Shown: positions 33,879 through 46,643 of the stretch, one piece after another
Layout of the letters: each line of letters opens with the position of its first letter
Position numbering within the stretch: the first letter of the stretch is position 1
Assembly: GCF_009905375.1 (NCBI RefSeq)
Contig: NC_133657.1
Location: 63,178,503-63,242,502 of the forward strand
Length of the DNA stretch: 64,000 nucleotides
DNA from: Apium graveolens
Lineage: Eukaryota; Streptophyta; Magnoliopsida; Apiales; Apiaceae
Direction of reading: 5' to 3'
Made by a program: the position numbers and the translations under genes
Notes under the pieces: model-generated
What the model saw: only the letters and a program-made list of their open reading frames with translations
Databases searched by the model: none
Told to the model about the DNA's origin: nothing

Positions 33879-35120
33879 TCTCTCGCTCTCTCCCCTTTAG
33901 CTGCTAGGGTTTTATGTTTATATCTAATAAAAATGTAACCCTAATTTTAGCCTTAAGGATGTTTATATATAGAGGCTAAAAACAGTCCTAACCTTAATCT
34001 AAGTTAGAGTTTATTAAAATATGAAATTCTATTTATTTAATAATTATGTCTAACACAATTATCAAATAACAACTGGATTTCAGATTTAATAAAAGACAAA
34101 TTTAAAATTCATTTATCTCATTAATCAAGTCCAACTTAATTAATAATAAATAATTTGATTTTTTTTATTTAATTCAAATCTGAATTTGAATTAAATATTC
34201 CTCCAAGCTTTCTTTGTGTGACCCTATAGGCTATTATTACTTTGGAAATGATTTAAATATCTCATATTTAAATTATAAATAATAATAATTAAATCGATGA
34301 TCGATTAAACTTTTCGTGAATAATGTATAATGTAGTATAATCTCTTTAACCAAATATTATTGATTAAACTCGAGGCATATTATATGCCATCCTCTTCATG
34401 ATTTAATCCAGGTTTCCTTGATCAATGAGTAGACTATCATTTTCAAATCAACATTTGAGTGCGGCGCCATGCATTTCATATTATAGCTCACACAAGAGGC
34501 TAATAATATATTTCCAAAATTAGGAGGGTTAAATTATTTCTAGATCATTCATATTTCTCACACGGTTTCTAATATACCTGAAACCACTTTTATCATTACC
34601 CGGTCAAAGCCAATTTTTGATGTAATCAAAGTATATTAATCGTCGTATAAAAATATAATGATTTCAATTCGAAGGACCATTACAATATTATCACAATAAG
34701 AATTACTTATGACACAACATATATGTAGAATCTCATATTGGCTTTATCTAGTACCATGTATATTTACATCTGCATGTGTTTTCGACTTTAGTACCATTAT
34801 ACCTATGATCAATGAGATGTGATCATCAGTCAACAAACACACTAGTCTTAATGCATTATTATTGTCCCTTAATAATAATACTCGACCAGGGATATTTGGG
34901 AATATCAATACTATTCACATAATCTCATTTCTAAGTCACGTTGTTAGATATATGGAATTCATATCATATTCCAAGGAAATTTATTAATCTAATATTTATA
35001 TCACAGTAAATTAAGACTTAATAAATTATTATAAGAATAATCGATAGCACATAAACATTAATTATCCAAATGTCATAAACATAACATAATAGTGTTGTCT
35101 CTAGGGGACAAACACTAACA
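33656..35120 (-). mobile_element. LTR copy A (partial or diverged solo LTR), minus strand
   Basis: It is collinear with 40972-42430, including the block CACGTATCCCGCCTTAA and the end CACTAACA. It contains a (CT)n run that the other copy lacks. The left boundary is unclear, and the flanks do not give a clean duplication (AATAT on the right, an overlapping AATAT at 33427). Confidence 0.75.
33834..33893. repeat. (CT)n microsatellite
   Basis: A CT dinucleotide run of about 60 bp with two interruptions, inside LTR copy A. It produces a spurious Leu/Ser repeat ORF. Confidence 0.95.
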
Positions 35121-36098
35121 AATATCTCAAGGAAGTCAAGCTTAAATGCCCAAACCCCATGGTTCCTGGTTTCTGTCACCTCCTGTCTTCCTAGCAAGGT
35201 TCCAGTCGACACATTAGCTAAAAGGTTGAAATTTTCCAAGGAAACAAAAAATGCATATGTCGATAGATTATAAGGTAAGTGTCGACATATTAGAAGGCAA
35301 GTGTCGACACATACCTTGTAGAATTCAATTTGGTCAGCATTTAATCAAATTAAAGGGACATGTCAACATTTGAAATGGAAATTGTTGACTTAAACCATAA
35401 TGGGGCCCCTTGGTCGACACTTCCTTCTGATTGAATGGTCTCTTGCCTCTTTTTGATGCATATGTCGATAATTAGCAAAAGAAATATAAGAATTGGATGG
35501 CACTTAACTTTGATTAGCTGATTATTTCTTCTTTCAAGTCAATATGTCGACATATTAAGAGTTGGCAAGCCTTGGTCGACACATTCCCTTAAATGCATTT
35601 CAAATTGAGTGGATCAGAAGATGCCACATCATCTTTTCCCCTTGTCCAAGCTAGTATCAGATCTACAGTCTATATAATCAATCAATCAGCCCTTCTCTCA
35701 TCATCACTTCTTTTCATCAGCATAGCTAAACTCTGCAGAATTCAATTCTTGGAGAATGGTTTGCTTTATTTTGTTAATTTTTACGAAGAAAAGTACTGCC
35801 CATTTTTAGTTACACCATAAAATCTTACATTCTTATAAACACTCATTAGATTTAGCACTTATAGCTTGAATTGTTTATCTTTGATAAAAATCTTCATATT
35901 CTTAGAGTGATAGGAAGCATTGAATATTGTATTCTTTGTTGTAAGTAAAACCCTTCGGGTATTTATTCTTTTTAATAAAAGAGTATTTACCTCGAATTGT
36001 GTGTGTTTGATTATTTTACATTTATTCCGCTGCTTTAATTGCTTAAAAATAAAAAACATACATTCACCCCCTTTTGTATGTATACCATGGACCTAACA
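35121..36098 (+). mobile_element. Copia LTR fragment with repeated GTCGACA motif
   Basis: The end, CATTCACCCCC...GGACCTAACA at 36061-36098, is typical of a copia LTR 3' end. A TATA-like start region and AATAAAAGAG near 35975 fit an LTR. Between 35205 and 35590 about ten copies of GTCGACA or close variants occur in both orientations. No iMet site follows the end. The LTR start is missing, probably lost where copy A lies. Confidence 0.6.
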
Positions 36099-37895
36099 TT
36101 CTTTTCTAAGTATCTAAATTTATTTGTAATCAATAAGTTCAACTTGTTAAGCTTCTTGCATCAAAATTGACAATAAATTCTTTATATTGTTAAGGAAAGT
36201 CATATGAAACATAATGCTTGCATTATGCTTTCTAACTGAGAACCCTCACTTAGTTTTGCTTAGAGGCTACATGCTGAGTTAGACCTTACTGATTCCAATT
36301 CAAACCCAAATGTATTATCATTTTTAGTGAACACCATGGGACTATTAGCACATATCAAGTCCAAGTAGATCTGTAATGGCTACATGATTTGAGAATGGTA
36401 CTTTTGATGAGAAGCCATTAAAATCCACTCCAATTAAAATAGAGGCTCAGCATGACAGAACAACATCTCTCATAACTATTATATGAGATGCATCCTAATT
36501 AGATATTGAGACAATAAGTTAAACTGTTTAGATTTATCAATGATGAGAAATCCACATTGACGGTGGTCCAGTTTCAAGAGAAAGAGGGTTTGAGAATGTC
36601 AACTGAGTGGAAGGTTTATTAAATTTTCCTCTACTTTACTAGAGCTTCATGAAAGTTAAGAACACATCCACATAATCACAAGATGGCGCTCTAAGTTTAT
36701 CTAAGTCATTCATCTTATGAGTTCAACTATTCCTTTCAGAACATGAGGCGTCACTCGGTAACCCAAAGTTGAAATTCTCTTCTCTAACAAGATAATCGGA
36801 AAAACTCCATATTGTGCCCTAAAATCCAAATATAATTTCCACTCTAAAGATTTTGTTCTTTATCTTTTCTCTCAGTTCTTGCCAAATCATTTAAGTGACT
36901 TGATGCATGATATCTTGACTCACCACTACATCTTGATGGTTAAGAAATGCATGTTGAGGCATTATCTAATGATAGAATTATAAACACAGAGGTTTTCACT
37001 AGTGTTTACTGGAGACTCTGTGATCAGTTGTGATGAATTAAGAAGTGTACTGGCTACATCAATTTGTTTCAAAATTATATGTTCATTTATGATGTCAATA
37101 ATGTTTACAAATGTCTCAAACCCTGAAGATCTCAACTCAATGTCCTTTTTCATTTTTCTCAAAGTTGAAAATCAGAATTTGAAAAATAAGACCATCTCAA
37201 AATCTATAAAGAGGCATCAGTTAAAAAACATACTAAAAAGCCTAAGGGGGAGAGATCAAATTAGAAAGTAGAGAGAGATGAAAAAATTCAAAGACAATAA
37301 GATGAAAAAGTATGAGGGGTCAATGAAGTCGGTGGGAAGAATATAAAATAAAATAGTGAGAAGAGGCAATGGAAAACAAGAGAGTAATGAAATCTGCAAA
37401 TGGAGTACTTAAAGAAGAAAAAAACAAAAAATGAAGCTATAGAAGGATTTTAATGTTTAAATGTTGCCAAGTCCATATAAAGATCCAGTGTCTGTATAAC
37501 TTGAACTCAGGACAAGCTTCAAGGGGAATAAAGAGTTAAAATTGAGAATCATAATGTCATTATTCCTGAAGTTTTTGAAAGTCTTAAATAGAGATTTCAA
37601 AAAAATCACTTGGAGGATACAGGTCATCACAAAAATCTTTCTGATTAGAGGATTACAGAAGAAGCCAAGCTTCAAGAATGTAAGAAAACTAGAAGTGATA
37701 GAAAGCACTAGAAGATCTCATCGGCATGGTGTAAATCTCAATAGTCAAGGATGGAGCAATCAAGTTTTATAAATCTCCTAACGATAAAAGTAAATTCAAT
37801 GTACTTGAAATTCATACATCCTTCAATCTTATATCCTTTATGTATGGTAGGCTTGTTAGTAGATGTAAAATTGTGCCTAAGGGTCTGACTCACAA
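36099..37895 (+). other. Decayed internal region of a copia element
   Basis: It lies between the LTR end at 36098 and a polypurine tract at 37896. No domain can be recognised. Short open stretches (for example 37002-37271 and 37542-37772) are Lys/Asn-rich and could be remnants of gag or an accessory ORF. Most of pol must have been deleted. Confidence 0.45.
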
Positions 37896-38046
37896 TTTGG
37901 GGGAGATTATTAGGTATATGACATGTCTATACCATCATAACAAACCTACTCACGTTATAAATTTTACTTTGCATGACCAAATAGATTCTATCATTTGTCT
38001 TCGTGACAAGTTTTAATGTACAATCCCGATTATATCTTACACAACT
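37896..38046 (+). mobile_element. Polypurine tract and start of a copia 3' LTR, cut by Ty3 element 2
   Basis: TTTGGGGGAGAT at 37896-37907 is followed by TATTAGGTATATGAC, the pattern of a copia LTR start with TG mutated to TA. After 139 bp it is interrupted by the Ty3 LTR starting TGTAATAACC at 38047. Confidence 0.65.
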
Positions 38047-40865
38047 TGTAATAACCCTAATTTTTGTAAATATTTGAAACCCTGATGAATAGTAAATTAT
38101 TTTGATTTTTTCTGATGGTGAAATATTATCATACCACCATATATAGAAGTTCTGTTATGGAAATTCCGAGTTCATATTAGTGTTCCATAATGTAAATTAG
38201 TATATGTAAAGGTCGTTAGAATTCGAGTACGGGCACTTTGATTCTTCCTGAAAATCCACCAGACACCGAAGGAATTAGGTATATGGTCTTAAAATTAAAA
38301 GAAATTAAATTCACAGATTATAGCAGAGGATCATTAAAAAATAAAAGATATGAAGAAGGGCTTAGCAAAACCCTAATGATAAGAACGGGAACGAGAGTTA
38401 AACGAACTGTAAAACAAATAAGTGACCAAGGATCAAGCTTATGCAAGTAACAAGGGAGACTAACCAGGTGATTAGCACTAATCAAAAGGATTAGAGCGAG
38501 AAGATATCATCACACCATGGAAATTAGACAAGTGGCTAGTTGGTGATGTAATCAAGGTGATGCAAACATTAATCAAGATTTTTAGCTAAGATTAAACCTC
38601 CACCGGGCGTTTTAATTACATAAACATCAAAAGAAACCAAGCCAAGTCTCTTCACCCCCATTCCTCTTTTGCTCTCGGCTTTTCAAGAAAAAATAAACAA
38701 GAAATCTTCAAAACTCAAGCTCCACTCAATCATAATTCAAGAGGTTTGTTTCTTTGGATTCCATAATTCATAACTTAGATATGTCATGAGTTTAAGCTCA
38801 AGATTCAATGGTTTTCATAGCTTATTAATTCATCAAAGTTTATGATGAATAGTACTTTCAAGAACTAACTTTGTTTTTCTTGTGTTTCTTCCAGGATCTA
38901 AGCTTAGTCAGGAGAGTTAGAGGTTCTTTGAGGCTTCCTAGCGACTCTCCACTCTCCAAGAAAGGTATAAAGCTTCAAAAACCTTAGTATTAAGTTTGGT
39001 TTGTTTGAGTTTTAAGGATGTTTGGATGGTTGATTAGTGAAATGAATGATTAAGCATGTTTAGTGTATTGTATGTTAAGTTGTTATGATTGAATGATGAG
39101 CCTTGAGAGGTACTTGTTGGGTTGTATGTTCTTGAGCATGTTTTGACTTATTTTAGTAGTAAAAGTTTGGATCTTGAGTTGTTTATGAGTTGTGGTTGGA
39201 TTGGTGTGAATTGGGGTGTTAAAATTTTGGAAATCATGAATGTATAGCCGTCGTAATGCCCGCTTTTCTAAGGACTGTTTTTATGAGAAACGTTTGGACT
39301 ATAAAACCCACTGTTAAAGAATCACCACTGCCATGATTAATTAGGTTATGTTTAAAGCTTCGTTTGGATATGTAGATCGCGTTAATCGGATTTACGGTTT
39401 AGGAGAAACGATCATTTTAATTAACAGCATTTCGCGAACGTACCCCTACCCCTCGAGTAATTTTAAAACTATGTTTAAGGCCCCTAAAATACTTATCAGA
39501 ACACAAAAAAATTATTTAAAGTACCTTAGGCAGTTAGTAAGGTCCTCGCGAAAGATTTTCTTTAAAATTTTGAATAGTCAATTTTATAAAAATGGTGGAG
39601 CCGAGGGTGCGCTAGCGACTAATGTAAATCAATAAGCTTGAAAAAGAGCGTTAATGGTTGTGAGAGTAAAGCTTAGTTTCATAAGGGACCGAGGACTAAT
39701 CCTGAGTCATGTTGTTTTTTATAGGTTATTAGACCGATCCTAGAAACACTACCACCTCCGGACATTCAGGCAAGTCTTTGAACTCTATTATTGTTGTTGT
39801 GATGAAAACATGCTATATCTTGAGATAAAATGCATGACTTTTTGAAACAAAGTTTTGCGACAAAAATGCATGTATGATTTTGAATTAAAACTTATGACAT
39901 ATATGCATGCATGTTTTGAAAGTATGATATTTTGATAGTGATATACAATTGCTTAAAGTAGAGCCTGCGAGCTACATAATACATATGCTAGAGATAAGCT
40001 ATATTTTGCACATCCCCTAGGTATAGAGTATATGATTTGAACTTTATACTTTAAACCCGGAGACGATGCTTCCGAGTATATTGCATATAGTTTCAAAAGC
40101 GAATAATCGAATAAGGTTTATTAGATGGTTTTTAAATAGTAAATGAATATTACTTCGAATATTCGATTAATATTTTATTTACAATCAATTATTATTATTG
40201 AATATTATTTTGATTATTCGAGTAAAGATTTTACTTATGAGTAATTATTTATTTGTTTACTGAATATTAAATTGGAATATTCATTTAAAGACTTTAAACT
40301 CTGATTATTTTTATTTAAATATATTCTTTAAATAATAATTATTTAAGGAATAATATTTAAATATTTTTTTAATATTTTCAAATGAGTTTCATAAATGATT
40401 TAAATCATATTTTCCTTAAATGTTTTCGAATTTTTTTTTAAACCTTATAAGTGGTTTTAAAAGTAAAGAGCGGATCTCAAACCCGTTTTCAGATTTGAAT
40501 CTTCCTTTCGAAGGGGATTTAAATTCTCGCTCAAAACATAAGGGATTCGGCTCAATGTGTTTTTTTATATTCGCAACGAAGTTGCTGAATAGATAAAGAG
40601 AATTTTTTATTACTTACCCAACATTCGGAAAGTAAGTTATGAACAAGTTTAATCCATTAACAAGCATTACTTGGGAAATATTGGTGAGTTTCCCCTTTTC
40701 AACTAGCTAGAACTTCTTGGTGGAGTCCTGTCAACAAGTGTTTACTTAGGGAAAAGGGAGACGAGCTTTTCATTTCAGAGTCATGGATTTGAATCGAACT
40801 AGGAGTTAGCATAAGAGGCCGAGTAGCGCCGACCCAACATAAATTTTGGCCAAATGGGCGAGGAA
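38047..40865 (+). mobile_element. 5' LTR of Ty3 element 2, first part
   Basis: It starts TGTAATAACCC, a common start for long plant Ty3 LTRs. The matching end GGGGGTGTTACA is at 43531-43542. Excluding the nested solo LTR the LTR is about 3.9 kb, long but within range for chromoviruses. It has no gene. Open frames at 38238-38450 and 39348-39635 have no recognisable content. Confidence 0.75.
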
Positions 40866-42435
40866 GTTCCTGTTTGGTTTCAAGGCATAAAATGCAGCTA
40901 AAATAATAAATAAAACCATAAAAATAGAATAAATCGAAACTCACCGCATGATCCATGCGAAAAATAATATTTAATTCGTGGATGAGATGTTTACCTTAAA
41001 GAGCTTTACGATTATGGTTGTCAAAAGGAGATCTTAGCTTTAACCGAACACCACGTATCCCGCCTTAACGATCTACGCCATAGAGGTATCCACACGAAAG
41101 CTGGTACGGATGAGGCGTGTACAAGAACCAAGAACGAACCTGTTTTACCCTCTCTCTTTCACCCTTAACTGCTAGGGTTTTATGTTTTTTATTTAATAAA
41201 AACGTATCCCTAAATTTAGCCTTAAGGATGTTTATATAGAGAGGCCAATAAACAGTCCTAACCCTAATCCAAGTTAGAGTTTATTAAAATGTAAAATTCT
41301 ATTTATTTAATAATTAAGTTTAACTCAATTATTAAGCAATAACTGAATTTCAGATTTAATAATATACAAATTCAAAATTCATTTATCTCATTTATTAATT
41401 CCACTTAATTAATAATAAATAATTCAAATTTTCTTTTTAATTCAAATTCGAATTTGAATTAAATATTCCTCCATGCTTTCTTTGTGTGACCCTATAGGTT
41501 ATTATTACGTTGGTAATAATTTAAATATCTCATATTTAAATTATAAACAATGAGTGACATATAGTAATACATCATTGCTACCCAAGTAATAATAATTAAA
41601 TCGGTGATCGATTAAACCTTTCATGAATAATGTATAAAGTAATATAATCCCTTTAACCAAATATTATAGATTAAACTCGAGGCATGTTATGTGTCATCCT
41701 CTTCATGGTTTAATCTAAGTTTCCTTGATCAATGAGTAGACAATCATTTCAAATCAACATTTGAGCGCGGCGCCACGCATTTCATAGTCTAGCTCACACA
41801 AGAAGCCAATAATATCTCTCTAATAATTAGGAGGGGTAAATCCTTTCTAGATCATTGATATTTCTCACACGATTCTTAATATACCCGAAGTCCACTTTTA
41901 TCATTACACGGTCAAAGGCAATTTTTTGATGTAATCAAAGTATATTAATCATCATATAGAAATATAATGAGTTCAAGTTGAAGGACCATTACATCATTAT
42001 CTCTGTGAGAATTACTTATGACACAATAGACATGTAGAATCTCACATTGGGTCTATCCAGCACCATGTATATTTACATCTGCATGTGTTTTTGATTTTAG
42101 TATCACTATATCTATGATCAGTGAGATGTGATCATCAGTCAACAAACACACTAGTCTTAATGCATTATTATTGTTCCTTAATAATAATACTCGACTAGGG
42201 ATTTTCGGGAATATCGATACTATTCACATAATCTCATTTCTAAGTCACGTACTTAGAGATATAGAATTCATATCATATTTCAAGGACATTTATTAATCTG
42301 ATATTTATATCGCCGTAAATTAGGACTTAATAAATTATTTAAAAGAATAATCGATAGAACATAAATATTAAGAATCCAAATATCATAAACAAACCATAAT
42401 TGTGGTGTCTCTAAGGCACAAACACCAACAGTTCC
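40866..42435 (-). mobile_element. Solo LTR B with 5-bp target duplication
   Basis: The LTR spans 40871-42430 (1,560 bp) and starts TGTTTGG and ends ACCAACA on the plus strand. It is flanked by GTTCC at 40866-40870 and 42431-42435. It is homologous to 33656-35120 and, inverted, to 32836-33212. A solo LTR with intact duplication indicates LTR-LTR recombination of a full element. Confidence 0.9.
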
Positions 42436-43542
42436 TCCGTGACGGTTCATTCCTTATGGGTTCAGCGATCGGTGGATAAGTAAATTTGACTGTTCTCTTC
42501 TACATGTAGACATAAAAAGGGGGTTATGTGACTGTGACTGATCATCATAGTGGCACACCCTGGGCATGGGTGAAGCTCTAAAAAGTAGTTTATCATCCAT
42601 ATTGGATATTTTTTATTCTGCAACGCTATCATGAGAACCTCGAGTGAAAAGGCTGTGGCAGGGTAATCAAAGACCCCAAGAGGTAAGGCCACGGCTTATC
42701 CGATGAGCGCTGGAGGAGTCAACACTTTAAAATGATGTGTTAGAAAGGAAGTAACTTGTAACTTCATTTTTTAATGAATACTTCAAGAATTGATTTTACT
42801 TGAAGGGTCAAGGGCCCTCAAATAGTTTTACGAAAATGATTTATACAAGGCTCACTTTGTAACTTCATCTATGTGATGAAATTTTGAAAACTAATTATAC
42901 TTTGAACAATAGTAGTTTTCAAAGAATTATGAAACTGTTGTATAATTATATTAAAGTATGTAGTAACTTCACCTTTTGAACATATATATCGAGATATTGA
43001 TATCTTATACATGGCAAAGATTTCAGTAAGTTACCGATAAAGATACCTTGCTTTGTTGATCAAATTACATAATTTATTTTCTGATCTGTATTGCTCACTC
43101 TTGATTTATTTCTTTATCACACAACAACAGCTAGGCAAGATGGCCAGACTCGAGCATACCCATCACAAGACCGTGGGAAACATCCCGCGACTACCCGCTG
43201 AGATCTTAGTCGCTATCGCTGCAGAGGTAGATCTATCTGTAGTCTAGGCGTTCAGCTGCTTTTGGGAATTAACTTATGTATAATTATGACTTATGTTGGA
43301 TAATGGAAAAGAACTTGTAAACTTATTAACTAATCATTTTAGGTTTGTAATAACTTTTTACTTGTGGATCTTATGACTGATATTTATCCCAATTTCATCT
43401 CTGGTACTATAACGTGTTGTGAATTGTGTATTATTGTGGGTCACAACATGCAGTTATTCATTTTGATTTAAGTTAAGTGTTATTAATGGAAAGAAAGACC
43501 GCGATAACCCGGATCCCGAACCCCAGAGCTGGGGGTGTTACA
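42436..43542 (+). mobile_element. 5' LTR of Ty3 element 2, second part
   Basis: It continues the LTR after the solo LTR. It includes AACGCTATCATGAGAACC and the block AGGCAAGATGGCCAGACT near the transcribed end. It ends GGGGGTGTTACA right before the primer-binding site. Confidence 0.8.
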
Positions 43543-43546
43543 GAAA

Positions 43547-43558
43547 TGGTATCAGAGC
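43547..43558 (+). promoter_or_regulatory. Primer-binding site of Ty3 element 2 (initiator tRNA-Met)
   Basis: TGGTATCAGAGC, an exact iMet match four bases after the LTR end. Confidence 0.95.
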
Positions 43559-43753
43559 TAAGCGTTATAAACCTCAAAGATGATGTGATATAATAACAAT
43601 AAATTCACTAAGATAATATGAACTCTTGCCAAGTTCACAGTCGGGCTACTTACGTAGTACTAGAAGTTAAAACCCTTATGGGAACCCTTATTAATATTAT
43701 GATAGTAACATAGCTCGTTTAATGTTTAGGAGCACGAGGACACGGATTTTGAG

Positions 43754-44522
43754 ATGTATGAGCATGAACACGATGAGGCATTTCTACATTCTAAAGATCA
43801 GGTTGAGCCTGTTGAGGACCCAGATCATGATGTTGATGAGGAGGAGGACCCCTCAGAGGATACTAAGCCACTTGTTTATGAGGAGACTGATGAGGAGGAT
43901 CCCATGAAGGACACTGAGCCACTTGCTGATGTGGATTCTGAGGAAGACCCGGAGGAGGTCCCAACTGCGGAGGACACTGAGCAGCCCTATGATGCTGATG
44001 ATGAGGTCCATGATGAGGAGCCTGTTAATGAGGTTATTAGGTACACTGACACCACCTACCTCCAAACCCTACTGTTAGAGCCCCTACCCGTCCACCACTA
44101 CCACTGAGGCCTTTTGATGACGACTTTGAGGATTTTACTCCCGAGGCTCAGGAGATTGAGGATGCCCCATCAGTTGAGCCAGATACTCCACCCCTGCCCC
44201 CGCTGAGGGAGTATCTTTGATCATACATTCTTGGATAGCGGACATGATCAGTGCATAATTGTCCACTACTAAGGCCATATTGGGCGAGGCTAGGATGGAG
44301 CTGGATGTCGAGAGGGCTAGCAGACTTGCACTTATTCGAGAGGCGAGAGCTGCCATCCCTCGATCCACGAGGAGGGAGCTGACCGGGATCGAGGTCAGGG
44401 CTCGAGTGAGGATCCGATCACTACGAGGAAATATGTATGGCAGAGTGTTCAGAGCAGAGGCTGAGTATATCCTCAGACGTAGGATGGAGAGGGTATGGGA
44501 CTTAACCCGTACCCGTGGCTGA
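43754..44522 (+). pseudogene. Accessory ORF before gag in Ty3 element 2 (acidic, then arginine-rich)
   Basis: The first part (43754-44107) is strongly acidic with repeated EDPSEDT/EEDP-like units, starting MYEHEHDEAF. A frameshift near 44060 moves the continuation to another frame (RPFDDDFEDFTPEAQE). From 44259 to 44522 a basic Arg-rich helical part follows (ELTGIEVRARVRIRSLRGN). It has the same position as the proline-rich ORF of Ty3 element 1, between primer-binding site and gag. Function unknown. The switch from acidic to Arg-rich would suit a nucleic-acid or chromatin contact, but that is a guess. Confidence 0.55.
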
Positions 44523-44895
44523 TTCAGAGATAATGATGTAGTAGTCTAGTTTTCTAGTTGCTAATGGCCATAGTAGAATATCGATTTTCCAGGATAAGAT
44601 CACTTGTAGATTGATGTCCCTTTCTGACTAGATGGATAAACTGTGTATTTCACTTTTGACTGGACCGTACTATATATTTCTCGTACCATGTATATATTTG
44701 TTTCCTTTCAGTTTAGTTCTTTTATGTCGAGATCATCAGATTGTCCTTATTATTATCTGCACTGCTTACTATTAAAACTGTCATATCTATATGGAACTGT
44801 GGAACTTCTTTTCCATATATGTAACGAATGTTCAGGATAAAACCTTATGTAAATGATTGAGAACTAACATTGAATTTTCCAAAATTATCAGCAAT

Positions 44896-45997
44896 ATGCC
44901 GCCAAGAAGAATCAGAACTAGCGCAAACCCTGGGTTTGAGGACCGGGGGAGCCATAATCAAGATGGGAGAAACCAAGAACACAATGAAGAGGAAGATGAG
45001 GATTATAATGAACCAGATGACTCCTATTACGGAGAATAAGAGGAAACTTTTAATGTTGGTGAATTTAAATTGAGAATGAGGAAGAGGGAACTGAAGTTGA
45101 ACAACAGGGAGAGAACCCGGGCGTGGATCATATGGGGTAGTTTATGCACCTACTTAGACAGAACCTGGAGCGTCACCCAAATCCAATACCCAATAGAAAT
45201 AATATTGTTGTGGCAAATTCTTTCACGACCTTCAAGTCACTTAAGCACCCTGAGTTCCACGAATTAGCTGACCCAGTTAAGGCAAGAGCATGACTGAAGG
45301 AAATGGAAAAATCGTTTGAGATTCTAAGTATTGATGCGGCACAGAAGACTGTATTTAATACTTACCTTCTGAAGAGAGAGGCCAATTACTGGTGAGAGGC
45401 CAAGAAAAACATGAAGACATATGCTATCATAACCTGGGAGAGGTTCAATCAATTATTTCTAGAAAAGTACTTCCTGAGGTTTATGGAGTGTCAGATGGTG
45501 CTCAAGTTTCTGGAGCTAAATCAGAATAACTTATCAGTTGCAGACTATGAGGTTAAGTTTGCAGAGCTATTTAGATTCTTTCCAGAGTTTGTGAATACTG
45601 AGGAAAATAAAGAAAGGAGATTTCAACAGGGGTTGAAGCAGTTGATTCAGGATAGGGTGACAATCTTGGAACTTATGGATTATGTCACTCTGGTACCAGA
45701 GGCAACAATTACAGAAGCCAGAAGTGAACAGATACAAAAGGAAAGAGAGGAGAGAGGGATAAAAAGAAAAAGTATGAGTATGGGCGGAGGTTCTGCAGGA
45801 AGAAACTTCCCAAGAAAGCCTAACTGAGGAGTAGTATCACTACCAGGAAGGAGTGCTAGATTTAGACGACCCATGAGTGTGAATGTGAGCCAGAGCGGCC
45901 AGAATTCAAAATTGTCCTATTCCAACCAAACTCGACCCCCTCTACCAACATGTAATACTTGTGGAAGGAAGCATCTTGGGGTGAACACAATAACTTG
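44896..45997 (+). pseudogene. Ty3 element 2 gag, cut by a copia LTR in the zinc-knuckle region
   Basis: The start is the ATG at 44896 (MPPRRIRTSANPG). An acidic segment ends at a stop at 45037-45039. The capsid domain follows with frame changes: FHELADPVKARA, REANYW, then the open stretch 45411-45827 (FNQLFLEKYFLRF, LSVADYEVKFAELFRF, RFQQGLKQLIQDRVTI). The first half of a knuckle (CNTCGRKHLG) is present near 45950. The coding sequence stops at 45997, where a copia LTR begins. Stops at TGG-type codons (REANYW then TGA) resemble those in Ty3 element 1. Confidence 0.82.
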
Positions 45998-46539
45998 TGT
46001 TAGGAGAAATTGATGATATTAAGTAGAAACTATCAGAAGTTCATATCTGAACTTATATCAACGGATGTTGATGACATCAACGGATGATGATATTGACGGA
46101 TAAGGATATCAATAAATGATGATATCGACGGATAAGGATATCAATGAATGATGATGTCAACGGATGTTGTAATCAGCATTCGTCAGATCAGTTGATTTTC
46201 GATAAGGAAAAGGAAACATGAACTCAAGGTGATGAAGGACTTTATCTCAGAAGCATTGTATAGGTTTCCTTATTGTTAATAGAATAGGATTCCTTATACA
46301 TTATGTAGTTGTGCTCTATATAAAGCATATATTAGGTTCATGCTATAAGCAGTGTGATATTATTATATCGTTCGCATAACCTAGCAGCTCTCAAGGATAT
46401 TTGTTCATCCTTTTGAGAAAGTACGTTTGTAATATGTTTTTATCAGTTAATATAAAAATTGTTGATTATGTTGAAGCTTTGTCGAATTAATTGTATTAAC
46501 TGTATTCACCCCCCTCTACAGTTGATTAAGGGCCTAACA
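45998..46539 (+). mobile_element. 5' LTR of a Sirevirus-like copia element
   Basis: It starts TGTTAGGAGAA and ends GGGCCTAACA, with the pyrimidine-rich CACCCCCCTCTACAG near the end. It is followed by an iMet site. The element continues at 46540-46643, is interrupted by E1, and resumes at 62759. Its 3' end is not in the window, so the target duplication (expected ACTTG, 45993-45997) cannot be checked. Confidence 0.88.
46056..46186 (+). repeat. Reiterated CAACGGATG / GACGGATA motif array in the LTR
   Basis: About eight copies or variants (near 46058, 46078, 46095, 46111, 46127, 46142, 46158 and 46179) are spaced 15-21 bp apart. The core is the complement of the CATCCGTYG motif in the Sirevirus LTRs at 14094 and 27035. 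Confidence 0.8.
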
Positions 46540-46541
46540 AT

Positions 46542-46553
46542 TGGTATCAGAGC
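46542..46553 (+). promoter_or_regulatory. Primer-binding site of the Sirevirus-like element (initiator tRNA-Met)
   Basis: TGGTATCAGAGC, an exact match two bases after the LTR end. Confidence 0.95.
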
Positions 46554-46643
46554 TTGCCGGTAAAGTACAAACAGTTTAAGATCTAAAAATCAATCAACCA
46601 TGTCAGAAAAAAGAAGAAGAAAAATAGAATATGAAGCCACAAC

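Noticed and set aside
33720..33938. An open frame with a Leu-Ser repeat
   Set aside because: The repeat is the translation of a (CT)n microsatellite inside an LTR.
37002..37271. An 89-codon Lys/Asn/Ser-rich open frame as a host gene
   Set aside because: It lies between a copia LTR end and a polypurine tract and has no recognisable domain. It is more likely element debris.
43053..43247. A 64-codon open frame ending in EILVAIAAEVDLSVV
   Set aside because: It is inside the 5' LTR of Ty3 element 2 near its transcribed end and has no supporting evidence as a gene.
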